Both the position numbers and the translations under genes were made by a program. A stretch of 64,000 bases of DNA from assembly GCA_021234155.1 (NCBI GenBank), contig JAJEKV010000023.1, positions 5,975,945 through 6,039,944 on the forward strand, read 5' to 3'. The notes beneath the pieces were generated by a model that saw only the letters and a program-made list of their open reading frames with translations, was not told the DNA's origin and made no database searches. Of this stretch, positions 10,038 through 19,668 are shown in pieces; the stretch's first letter is position 1; every line of letters begins with the position of its first letter. Source of the stretch: Isoetes taiwanensis. Lineage: Eukaryota > Streptophyta > Lycopodiopsida > Isoetales > Isoetaceae.

Positions 10038-10580
10038 ATGAAGAATGACTTGGCAACATCTATGGAATATTTCCTTATGAAGAGAGGACACATGAGATTT
10101 CTGAAAGATAGTGAAGACCTTTGGGCATCTATCTTTTGCAGGGAAGTGGTTCAGATTCACTGCCTTTGGGCTTTCTTGGCCAATCATAATTTCATTCTCA
10201 CTGAAAGGCAGTTGACAAGGTACAGAACCATGTACTACAATCATAAACTTCTAGCTGATCTGTATGGCTCCTTGCTGATATTACTGGAGGACAAGGATAA
10301 ATTCAGACTTTTCTTCACCAATAATTGGGGCCCAAATCAATACTTCTTCGGATCCACTGATCCCTTCAATGCCTACTTCAATGATGTCTTCTTCACTGAT
10401 CACGGACTTCCTCCTTCAAACACACTCTTGCTCTTATCTAATCTTGATCTATTTTATTTTTTGGGAAAGATTGCCTTTTTGCAGGTGTTTACAGTTCAAA
10501 CAGAGATTTACCTTTCTCAACACGTGATTTCAGACTTCTTCGAGTTGTTCACATCTTGGATCATTTTAATTACTGGCTAA
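10038..10580 (+). CDS. Unknown ORF3 downstream of LINE-A ORF2
   Basis: ATG 10038 opens 180 codons ending at TAA 10578-10580, in a frame that is open back to about 9915. It lies after the ORF2 stop (9962-9964) and before the poly(A). The product is aromatic-rich and looks protein-like (FCREVVQIHCLWAFLANHNF, NNWGPNQYFFGSTDPFNAYF), with hydrophobic helices near the C-terminus. I recognise no domain. Canonical plant L1 elements have no third ORF. It may be a captured host exon (a splice-like TTTTTGCAG|GT lies near 10480-10487) or a lineage-specific LINE ORF. It is intact although ORF2 is broken, which is notable but could be chance. Confidence 0.4.
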   Translation: MKNDLATSMEYFLMKRGHMRFLKDSEDLWASIFCREVVQIHCLWAFLANHNFILTERQLTRYRTMYYNHKLLADLYGSLLILLEDKDKFRLFFTNNWGPNQYFFGSTDPFNAYFNDVFFTDHGLPPSNTLLLLSNLDLFYFLGKIAFLQVFTVQTEIYLSQHVISDFFELFTSWIILITG

Positions 10581-12591
10581 TTGGCATACTGTTATTTCAT
10601 TCCTCCTGATATATTATTATTGCTGCTCTAGAGCTCATAATAATATGAAGCTCTAAGATGGTCTTCAATTTTTTTCACGTGCTTCACTATAAAGCACAAC
10701 CATGCAATGTGCCTGAGATTTTATAATTTATGATAAAACTGACTCTTGCTAAAAAAAAAAAAAAGAGACTCTAACACATAAGCCTGTTCTGCGATATGCT
10801 TTAAATCTTTCTTTTGAGCTAGTCTGATAACCATCCATTAGTTGTTGCTATTGCCATCAGCCAAACATAAAGAGCAAGCTCCTTAGCAAATCAAGCACAG
10901 TGCAAAATAAGAATCATCACCTGCCTCTCAAGGGCCTGTGTCCTGTGAAAACATTCTGCAGCAAGTTTGTTTCTTTCTGCAGAGAACATATCACATGCTT
11001 TCCTCACTTCCACAAGTTGTTTACATTTCTATATAAGAACAAAAACACATTCCTTGTCCAGAGTTTTTCCCTTTCAATGCAACATGCAAGTTAGATGCAA
11101 CAAGTTAGTTGAGAAAACAATATCACACAGTACAGTATGGCCGAAGATCAAGAATATCCGACCTTTGTTCCTTGGAATGCAAAAACGTCCATCTGGCTGC
11201 TCCAGCTGCACCAGCGTTTGAATACTGCTGCCATCCATAACCTGTTTTTTGCCGTCTGTTGTAACATTAGCGACATAACTCATATATGACGGATCACTTC
11301 TTTAGTGTTTATTCCACCAGTTTATGTCAATTCCTTGAGCTTGTTCCTCATGCCTAGCTCAGTTTTGCCTCTTCAGATTTCGTTTAGCTAGTTATCACAG
11401 TTTTGTATCTTTTAAATTTTAGAAGCTCTGCCTTTAGCATACAATTCTGCTACTTAATGAACTCATAACATAAAGAAGACAAGCTTACATTTGAAAACAC
11501 TTTAGAATCTTTTCTTTGAAATAACTAAGGTTACAAGATTGACTACCTTTGATGTTTTATTCGTCTTACTTTTGATGATTTCATACAGTGCAGATAATAG
11601 GCGTGTACCATTTTCAACACAGGTCCTAGCCAATTTTCACCGAGTTAGTTGCTTGTAGCTGCTACTAGACCCTTATTGGACCTGAATAAATGAATTAGCA
11701 AGGAATCTAATATAGAAAAGGAAAAAGGTCTAAGGAAAGATCTGTACACAGACTAAAGGCCTTTGATGATAAGACTTTCCACTGCAAAGTTTACAAAAGC
11801 TCTACAATTCAGAACCATTAGCGGACTGATCCTTCCATGGGACAAAACTATTGACATATGGTGGAGAGGGACTTGAGAGGAGTGTCAGGCAATTGTGCTG
11901 CTTCATCTAGCAATTTGGACCAGCACTATGCACACTATCAGAGGCTTTCAAAAGATTCAGGGTGGAATGATGAAGGCTGCAAATTATTTGGGAATGTGGC
12001 CTTGAATCTTCTTGAGCTTGATTGGATCTCCCAACTGGTTTTGCCTTAGCACCATAACAAAGTCCTGGCTGCCTCGTTTTGGTACTGCTTTCTTTGAAGC
12101 ATTTGATTGTAGTCATATCACAGAAGCAGTGATTACAACATCGATCACTGGTAATCAGAATGGCATGACATGAACAATGCGTTTAAATACATGACACTTA
12201 GAACATAAATAGCAACTTGCTTGAGTTAGGACAAACTCGTAAGAGAGATTGTTGGAGGTTTAGCTGAACTGCCTTGCCGGCTTGGATGCCTGGACCATTG
12301 GTTCGAGAGGACAAACAAGGGCTCATTTGAATCTCAAGGAGTTGCTCTTTCCAATGACCCTAAAATTGCCCACTCCGGTGCCCTGTAGCGTTATGAGGCC
12401 CTAAAGTGACCCCTTTTTTGCCTAACATGGCACACTTAGGTGTCCTGGCGTTCGTTTTTTGTCCTAACAAGCTCAGAATGAGACATATGAATAGTCAAAT
12501 TAAAAGTTTGACTGAGCTCTTTATAATGATGTTGGTCCGTTTAAAAAACGCCTCCCCCAAAAAAAGTTATTTTATTAAATACAAGAATTTA

Positions 12592-12625
12592 GCGCCGGCA
12601 GAGCCGGCGCCCTATGGACCCCTAG
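12592..12625 (+). repeat. GC hairpin followed by CTAG: possible Helitron 3' end
   Basis: GCGCCGGC (12592-12599), loop AGA, and GCCGGCGC (12603-12610) form an 8-bp stem. CTAG follows at 12622-12625 after 11 nt. Hairpin, 10-12 nt, then CTRR is the classic Helitron 3' terminus. The next base is G rather than the expected T, and no 5' end was located. Confidence 0.35.
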
Positions 12626-12680
12626 GTGTTGAATCAAAATACGATTATAACGGAAATATATTTTTTGAGACGTCAATATC

Positions 12681-12759
12681 GCAAACTAAAATTTCAAGAG
12701 CTTTTTTTTGTTAAATAATTGCAAACTAAAATTTCAAGAGCTTTTTTTGTTAAATAATT
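12681..12759 (+). repeat. 40-bp tandem duplication
   Basis: A unit beginning GCAAACTAAAATTTCAAGAG is present at 12681-12720 and again at 12721-12759, differing by one T in a T-run. Confidence 0.85.
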
Positions 12760-13060
12760 GTACCTTGTTAAGTGAGATACTGGATAACGTATTGTTGGAT
12801 ACCATTGGGCCAAATTAGATGCATGAGAAAATGCTCAAGTCAATGAGAACTTTTTTGAATTTCTTTTATGAATAACAATTCAAATTATGGATGGGTTAAT
12901 CGATCTACTCTCTGACGGGAATATGAAATATTTCTTTTAATTAGAGAGCGAGATCTATTTTTAAGCCTGAAATAACTATATTTAACCTGGGCTTTCTCAG
13001 TTGCAAAACTATATTTATTTGTTATCTTATTCTGTGCATCAAAAGCCAGACTTCCCTCCA

Positions 13061-13104
13061 ATAGAGTTGCATTACGCTTCTGATAGAGTTGCATTACGCT
13101 TCTG
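13061..13104 (+). repeat. 22-bp tandem duplication
   Basis: ATAGAGTTGCATTACGCTTC plus TG occurs twice head to tail. Confidence 0.85.
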
Positions 13105-14408
13105 AGGATGAATATATGTAAGCTTCAACTGTTTTCCGGAAATCTTAGCAAAATATATAAACTGAAACCTAACTGCTTCAGATTGAACATCATAATTGAT
13201 CATTGGAACTAATTTTGAGATCAAAATGCCAAAATAGTGAATTTGTCTTAGCTGGCGCTCATCAGGAGGAGTTTTTGGACATCCAATATCAAGCTTCTTG
13301 AAACTTGAGATTGATTTTGAACAAAATTCAATTAACTTAATCTTCATATGAAATGGGTGAGCAAAGACGGGATAAGGGATCCACCTGCACAGTATTAGCA
13401 ATGATAATGTCCCCATTTGGATTCTTAGCCAGAACCTATGCCCATAGGAATAGGCCCAGATATGATAATCCACTTGGCAAGTGTAACAACTCAAGGAACA
13501 CATTGGGAAAGAAGCAGAGGGGAAGCATAAGTGGGTGGGAAAAAAATCAAAACAAAGCTATAATTAGATCAATGCACAATCCTTGAGCTGTTTATGGAAA
13601 AGGTTCACTAAACTTGTGTTCATCCCTTGAGTCTCCACCTTCGGAACTCTCCAAAAGATGTTGCTCCTTGGCAAAATATGGACCAGAAGAAACATGACGT
13701 CCAAAACAAAAGAAGGCACTCATCAATTTTGCCATGGACTCCTAGAAAAGAGTCCCATTCTCACCATTCTTGAGATAGTCAGAAAAAGGGGAATAAAAAA
13801 AAGGGAAGTTAGTCAGTCAGTTGCTCAGCAAAACAGAAAGGTTTCCTGCACCTCAAGTTTGCAACATAAAAAGCCAGCCCGGTGAATCAGGAATTGGCAG
13901 AACAAAGAGCCTTTTCTGCATCTGGATCTAAAGAAGGCAATAAAAAAATTACATACCGACATATTTTTTCTGGGTTATTTCAACTACAATTGCATGCAAA
14001 ACCATTGGCTAAGGTGAAGCTGGGTCTCACGGCCATATTGCCGGATTCGTCTGCTATTCTTTATTTTATACATCACTACCTGTACAATCTGCATCTCAAT
14101 CAAGCGGAATCAGCTTCCAGAGTAGAAATTCTGCTCCAATTCAAGTAGAGCCAACGAGGGGGAAGCTTAGCAGAAGACAGCCAAATTCTGGGCAACTGAG
14201 AAAGCCATCGATTCGGCTAGGGGATCCGTTCGATTTGCCTAAAAACCGAAGTACTTAACTACAAAATCAAAACTTGAATTCAACGCACAGGCACAGACCT
14301 ACGCACCTGATTCGCTTGATTCTAGAGCAGAGGTTTGATTCTCAGGCCCCAAAGCAGGCCAGCCTTGATTTGGTTCTGTGGTTTTAAGCAGAATGGAAGC
14401 TAGAAATC

Positions 14409-14458
14409 TTAACCTTTTGTTTTAAATTTGAGTTTAACCTTTTGTTTTAAATTTGAGT
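14409..14458 (+). repeat. 25-bp tandem duplication
   Basis: The unit TTAACCTTTTGTTTTAAATT plus TGAGT is repeated exactly at 14409-14433 and 14434-14458. Confidence 0.85.
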
Positions 14459-15321
14459 TTCCAGATCCATGTGTCAGATCTAAGGCGACCATTTTCAAAC
14501 GCACAGATATCTTCCTTTGATTCTAAAATAATGCAACCCATTGAAAGAACCACTTAGGCCCCTGTTTTGGGAGCAAATCATGCCCATAGGCATCTTCAAT
14601 CCGGCTCCTTATAACTTGTCTGTATTATCCATTCAAAATGAGCCGAAAGCAGTTTAAGGACAACAAAATTTGGCCTTTTTCTCCAGAAGAATCATATTGA
14701 ATGCAAAATTAATGGCTGGGTGCTTTCTAGTAACAATTCTTACCTCTGTTCCCTCATAAATTTTAATCTTTGCACCAGGCTTGTAGGCAGTTCATTCTGC
14801 AACAACATGCCCACGAAATCTCTGTACGAAACCTGTATGTGGCAAGAATTTATACAGAGTTGGGCACTGCCGAGTTGCACTATGGCATCTTAATAAGCTT
14901 AGGGAAAACTTTGGGTCCTCATGCCTCAGCCGTCTAGTTCAGGGAAGTGAGGCTGCAAGGATTTCAACTATTCCGGCATCAATTGCAGGCTTTAATCGGC
15001 ACCACCCATAGAATTTTTTTTTACTCTGTTTACACAGCAATTTGGCAAACACCGTGCCATCTTGGAGCAACACGCTTCAAGCTACGTTGGACTTTTGCTC
15101 ACAGAAGCTGGTGAGCCTTAAACTCCAAATCGAAGCCTGAAATTAAAGCAAGCAAAAGACTTACCTTATTTAAACAGGGAGCTTGGAAAGGGCGGCCTTA
15201 GTATAAGCTTCAAAGAACTTTTGTTGCCGGACCATGGCTTGGGGACAGCTGAAGATGCCGGAAACAAACGGGGCTTTAGTCGGGAACGAAAAAAAGGCAC
15301 GTCTAATTCTAATATTGGTAA

Positions 15322-15377
15322 GATAGATATATATAATTCCAAAAAGGCAGATAGATATATATAATTCCAAAAAGGCA
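15322..15377 (+). repeat. 28-bp tandem duplication
   Basis: GATAGATATATATAATTCCA plus AAAAGGCA occurs twice head to tail. Confidence 0.85.
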
Positions 15378-15766
15378 GCTAGTAATCTTATATATAGGAA
15401 GATAAAAATAGCAGAACCGGAAGATCCTGGCCATCCAAATCAAAAGTCCTAAAAGAAAGCTCAAATGAGAAGATCCTGGCCATTAAAGTGTGCCATAAAG
15501 GTGCGCCATATTAGGGCCACTGTTCCGACTGTTGGGCAAATTCCGGGGTAGAGAAGGGTTGTTCCGATTGAAACTAAGAATTTCCGGTTGAGTTAGCGCA
15601 TTGCAGGAAAAATTTCGGTGGATTTTTATGCATATTTGTACAAGAGTGATACAAATTTCCGATTGGGAACTGAAAATATCCGGCTATTTGATGCAAGAGT
15701 AGGAAAATTTTCGATTGGGTTTAAAAACTTTGTCCAACACTGATACCGGGCACCCTCCATGTCAGT

Positions 15767-16221
15767 GGGTTTGGGATAGTCTTACCCTGGTTTGGGGGAT
15801 CCCGGAGGGAAATGGGATCCCCTCCTCCGGGATCCCCACGCGAGATCCCCTCCTCCGGGATCCCACAGTTAACTGCGCAGTTAACGCCTTACTGCACAGT
15901 TTTTGCTGATTTTTTTGCCGGATTGGAGCGAGGCCAGTGCAGCGGCGCTCGCCCTGCTTCCTCCTCCGCATCTACCTGATCCCCTTGCCCTCCCGATTCT
16001 GACCAGCTACGAACTGATCCCATGCGATTCGGTGCCGGATCGAGGGAGAAAATCCCACAACAAATTTGCCCCAAAAATCCCTATAAGGGCCAAGATTTTT
16101 GCGCAGTAACTGCGCAGTAACCGGGGATCCCGTCCTCCGGGATCACACCTCTTGGGGATCCCGTCCTCCGGTATCACCCCTCCGGGATCCCCGAAACCAG
16201 GGTAAGGATATCCCGCGCCCA
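15767..16221. mobile_element. Non-autonomous MULE-like TIR element, 455 bp
   Basis: The left end GGGTTTGGGATAGTCTTACC and the reverse complement of the right end (GGGCGCGGGATATCCTTACC) align over more than 30 bp, continuing CTGGTTT(G/C)GGGGATCCCGGAGGG. The 10-mer CCATGTCAGT lies immediately left (15757-15766) and again at 16222-16231. A target duplication of 9-11 bp with long TIRs starting GGG is typical of Mutator-like elements. Inside are several GGATCCCGGAGGAGG-type palindromic units and GCGCAGTAAC/GTTAACTGCGC repeats, so a single strand would fold extensively. No transposase is encoded. Confidence 0.7.
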
Positions 16222-16617
16222 CCATGTCAGTGTATGTAAAAACAGGTAAAAATGATATCCATGAGAGATGGAAAGAGAGCATATAGGGTCTAGAAATGGA
16301 ATTAATCTTCAGTTTGTTTGCCTATGTTTTGAAGCCAGAGGCATTCCATGAAAAAGATCTTGCTCTTCCATTGGCCCACATTGTGTAAAAAGAAATTAGG
16401 CCCCTTTTCCACGGCAACCATGTCTTGTTATTGCACAAATTTGGTTGGTCAATCTTCGCAAATAAGACACAATAGATTTTCCAGCGCAAGTTTTGGGGCA
16501 TGGCGTAAATCTCTTCCATACCACTCTGGAGTCGCATTTTCTTCCGAGGGATTTCCCCACCACAAAATAAGATCAGAATCTAGGCCCCCGAGGATTCACT
16601 TATATATCATAATATAT
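16222..16617. other. Short spacer between MULE-like element and Helitron 3' end
   Basis: The 10-bp target duplicate CCATGTCAGT sits at its left edge. No gene-like or repeat signal was recognised in the rest. Confidence 0.5.
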
Positions 16618-16630
16618 ACAAGAAATTTAT

Positions 16631-16652
16631 CGTGGCGGCCAAGGCCGCCGCG
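16631..16652 (-). repeat. Helitron-1 3' terminal hairpin
   Basis: CGTGGCGGCC (16631-16640), loop AA, and GGCCGCCGCG (16643-16652) form a 10-bp stem with one T:G pair. It lies 8 nt inside the putative terminus. The second copy at 26.56 kb has lost one arm. Confidence 0.6.
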
Positions 16653-17131
16653 AACATTTCTCTTTACCGACTTCGTGTCAGTTGAAGGGCATTAAAAAAA
16701 AAAAAAAAAAAAGGAAAAAATCAACTAAAAAAAAAAAAAAGAAAAAAGGAAAAAATCAACTAAACAATTTGTTGATTAATCATGTTAACTAGTCCAATAG
16801 CTAAAAGGCAAGAACATTTAAATCTGTGAAATCTATTCCCTTGATATTGTGATACCAAAGTGACGTGAAGGATTTACATCTCAAATGAATGTTTCTATTT
16901 TGTAGTGTCTTTGTTTCCTAGCCTGCTTATCTAGGTTTATTATATCGTTGTTAACCTGTCTAATTGAATACACTATAATGTCCAATGATGGAAAATTCTC
17001 AATTAGGAAACTAACTTCTGGACCATTTCGTTTTGTTTACACTCGTGCAATTAGACTTATTATTTGACGTTCTAATCTTTCGCTTTAGTTTAGAATTGCT
17101 ATGACTACTTGATGTACTAATTTTGGCAAAT

Positions 17132-17222
17132 AGCTAAAAAACATGCAGGAGTTGAACCTGCACTATTGCCATGTGTTTTGTGCCTGTAGGATAGAGAGGT
17201 GCTATAGTCGACCACCATGGGA
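17132..17222 (-). other. tRNA-like sequence with B box and T-run (SINE head)
   Basis: On the minus strand GGTTCAACTCC matches the pol III B box and is followed by CTGCATG and a run of six T, a pol III terminator. Upstream, TGGTGGTCGACTATAGC is a weak A-box-like region. No complete cloverleaf can be drawn, so this is a tRNA-derived repeat and not a tRNA gene. The second Helitron tail keeps only its B-box end (about 27025-27050). Confidence 0.4.
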
Positions 17223-17261
17223 TCCCCAATATTGTTTGTTTCGTCTTTTTTTTGTTTCCAC

Positions 17262-17347
17262 CATCCGATAACAGTCAGTGGGTTTTGGGCCTGGGTGGGG
17301 ATTGCCCATTACCAATGGCTTTACCACTAGAATGTCACCGCGATGGA
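17262..17347 (-). repeat. tRNA-like SINE unit a in Helitron-1 tail
   Basis: Read on the minus strand: CATCGCGGTGACATTCTAGT (with TAGTGGTAAAGCC like an A box), CATTGGTAATGGGCAATCCCC, GGCCCAAAACCC (degenerate B box), GGATGG and an A-rich tail. It is the first of three near-identical units. Confidence 0.6.
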
Positions 17348-17367
17348 TGTTCTTTTTACCACCCTTA

Positions 17368-17402
<35 letters not shown>

Positions 17403-17403
17403 G

Positions 17404-17490
17404 CATCCGATGAGAGTCAGTGGGTTTTGAGCCTGGGTGGGGATCGCCCATTACCAATGGCTTTACCACTAGATTGTCATCGCGATGAAT
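17404..17490 (-). repeat. tRNA-like SINE unit b in Helitron-1 tail
   Basis: Same unit as at 17262, beginning TTCATCGCGATGACA on the minus strand and ending GGATGCACAT. It is followed (minus strand) by a run of about 28 A (17372-17399 as T on the plus strand). Confidence 0.6.
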
Positions 17491-17524
17491 ACTCTTTATT
17501 ATTACCCCTTTGTTTTTTTTACTG

Positions 17525-17611
17525 CATCCGATGATAGTCAGTGGGTTTTGGGCCTGGATGGGGGTCGCCCATTACCAATAGCTTGACCACTAGGCTGTCA
17601 TCGCGATACAT
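17525..17611 (-). repeat. tRNA-like SINE unit c in Helitron-1 tail
   Basis: Third unit, beginning TATCGCGATGACAGCC and ending GGATGCAGT on the minus strand, with a short A tail. The three units share their ends but differ by scattered substitutions. Confidence 0.6.
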
Positions 17612-17951
17612 CAAAAAGATAGATGAGGGAATCCCATGGTAATTGAATAGCACGCCATCTATCGTACGGGCTGGAAACGGAGTTTTTCTTTTTGCTTTTT
17701 GTTTTTTGTTTTTTTCTTTTTCTTTTTCTTTTTTCCTTTTTCAACGTACCTTATATGAATTCCTCCAAAAATTCATATGTGATAGTATCATTCCCCAAAA
17801 GAGTGCTAGAGAAGTCATGTACACCTGTATAAAGAGAATGGTCGACGAAACATGCTTGTCATAACCATAAAAGTTAGAGAATGCATACCTTATTCGAAGT
17901 TTAATTCTTACCATCTCCTTGCATGACCTGTGTAGAGGAGGAGAACATACA

Positions 17952-19626
17952 TTATAGACATAGCAACTCTTTATAAACGACATTTTTAGTGCACTTCATT
18001 GTGTTTTCTGGCGAAAGTAAGATGAGGGCGTCTTCTCTTCTCCGCATGCGACTAAGTGCAGTGTATAACTGGCCGTGTGCGAATACATCAGTGCGCAAGT
18101 CGATAACGACGCGGTCCAATGTTAATCCTTGGCAGCTGTTGAAGGTGGTTGCATAAGATAATCGGAGAGGTAACTGCCGTCTATGTATGGTCCAGGGCCG
18201 ATTCTCTGGCTGATAAAAAAAGTCTGTTCTAGAGATTGGATATGTGCATGCATCCTCTTGAGCTGTATCATCTAATACTTTTACCATTACAAATTTTGTG
18301 TGCATCGAAATCACCATAACTCTTGCATTTTTTACCAAACCCTTTTCCATATCTAGTCGTTTCATAATGTGACATATTGCACCTACCTTAAGCTTTAGTT
18401 CATGGTTGGGTATTCTAGAATGGGTGAAGTTATTTAAAAAATCTGATGTCGCATAGGGATGGTCATGTATGATTTCATCTTGTTCGGAGATATGATCATG
18501 ACTATAATACAATCTGTCATTACTAAACAGTCTACTAAGAACGCAACCATTGATATTATCAACACTCTTGTTAATTGGCGACAAAAAGTTGCGTCTTTTG
18601 CATATTGCTGAGTCTTGAAGGATGCTAGATGGATAGAGAAACTCAACGCTAGTTTCAACGCTAGTAGTTGTGTTGAAGATATCCAATGAGACCGTGGATT
18701 CTTCCCAATTTTCTCCTACGATCAACAAACCGCATCGGTTCGGGATCTCCCCGCATTGCGTATTGGTTGTTCTAATCAATACACGAAAAACTTTGCCGAG
18801 TGGCGAGGATTTTATAGATGCATTATATGTCGCATTTCTCCCTCCTCCCTTGACAGGGGAGCTACCCGTCTCAAGTCTCCGAGGCGATAAAGTGTTTCCC
18901 TCAAAGGGAAGATCATTCCGCATAGTCGTTGTAACGGATGATGGGGCTTTCTATGACACTTTATTGGCCATTGGGAATTCATCCCAAATAATGACCTTAG
19001 ATGCAATGAGCAGTTCCAGCTGCCCGGAATCATGCTCTATCATTGAATGAAGTCCCGTGATTATTTTCTTCCATTGGGGATCCGAGCAGGGAGTGAGCCG
19101 TTCGCCCTCCTGGATACTGAAGAGCGGCTAATGCTGTTGTACCGCAAGGAAGTGCTATACATTGATTACCTCGTATAGACAAACATACACAATTTAGCAA
19201 GAAGGTTTTTCCTCTACCAGCCTTTCCGTCGACAAATATAGCTTGGTTGCTTTCTGATGTTTCAAGCCATTTTTGAATGAAACTGTATATTTCATGTTGG
19301 TCAGTATTCATTATACTTGTCATTTGTATCACAGTATCTAAGTATGTCTGGTGGTCAGAAAATTTTTTTAGTTCATGCATGACATTTCTTCCAAGACGAG
19401 GATGCAGTTGGAGACCGAATGCCATGATGTTAGTACTATGTTGTGTTAGAATATTGTTGATCAGATGAAGGGATTCATTAAATGCAATTGCTTCATCGTT
19501 TGGGTATTCATCTAATAGGTCAATACTCATTGGTATTTTGAACCTAGTCCATAGCTCCACCGATTTGGACCTTGATCGAAAGCAAAGAACATGGCAAAAA
19601 GAAATCGCGTACTGTGGGGGACTCAA
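17952..19626 (-). pseudogene. Helitron-1 PIF1-like helicase, broken
   Basis: Minus-strand pieces of the SF1 helicase of Helitrons, which unwinds DNA during rolling-circle transposition. 19626-19030 carries Walker A (DGKAGRGKTFLLN, near 19215-19245). Walker B (VIIWDEFPMAN) lies near 18955-18990 and is followed by an in-frame TAG. 18923-17952 carries the C-terminal motifs (SYATTFNSCQGLTLDRVVID, then LYTALSRMRRREDALIL), which are typical of PIF1/RecD helicases. The Walker A and B segments are out of frame with each other near 19030. Position 3' of Rep on the same strand is the normal Helitron order. Confidence 0.85.
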
Positions 19627-19668
19627 AGTGATAGAGAAACCGCTTCTTCCATGACTAATACCGACTCG

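Larger units (their letters stand above)
4837..10764 (+). mobile_element. LINE-A: 5'-truncated L1-type non-LTR retrotransposon with three ORFs
   Basis: The element runs from a junction inside the F-box remnant to a poly(A) run at 10751-10764. It contains an ORF1 already open at the junction (4838-6148), an endonuclease-reverse transcriptase ORF2 (6184-9964, several frameshifts), and an additional ORF (10038-10580). The duplicated F-box fragment at 33.1 kb matches up to GACCTTAATT and then differs, which fixes the 5' end near 4837. No target-site duplication was found: the sequence after the poly(A) does not resume the F-box gene, so a deletion accompanied or followed insertion. The many frame breaks mean this copy is inactive. 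Confidence 0.8.
10765..15756. other. Long non-coding stretch with small tandem repeats
   Basis: I find no gene that I can support in this 5-kb stretch; the ORFs are short and not family-like. The longest, on the minus strand at 13072-13503 (143 codons), has no recognisable domain. Visible structures are listed separately: a Helitron-like hairpin plus CTAG at 12592-12625, and short tandem duplications at 12681-12759, 13061-13104, 14409-14458 and 15322-15377. Confidence 0.5.

Noticed and set aside
13072-13503. Minus-strand 143-codon ORF as a gene
   Set aside because: No recognisable domain, no homologous copy in the window, no supporting splice or promoter context; overlaps a 22-bp tandem repeat.
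17132-17222. Functional tRNA gene
   Set aside because: A B box and T-run exist, but acceptor, D and anticodon stems cannot be paired; better read as a tRNA-derived repeat.
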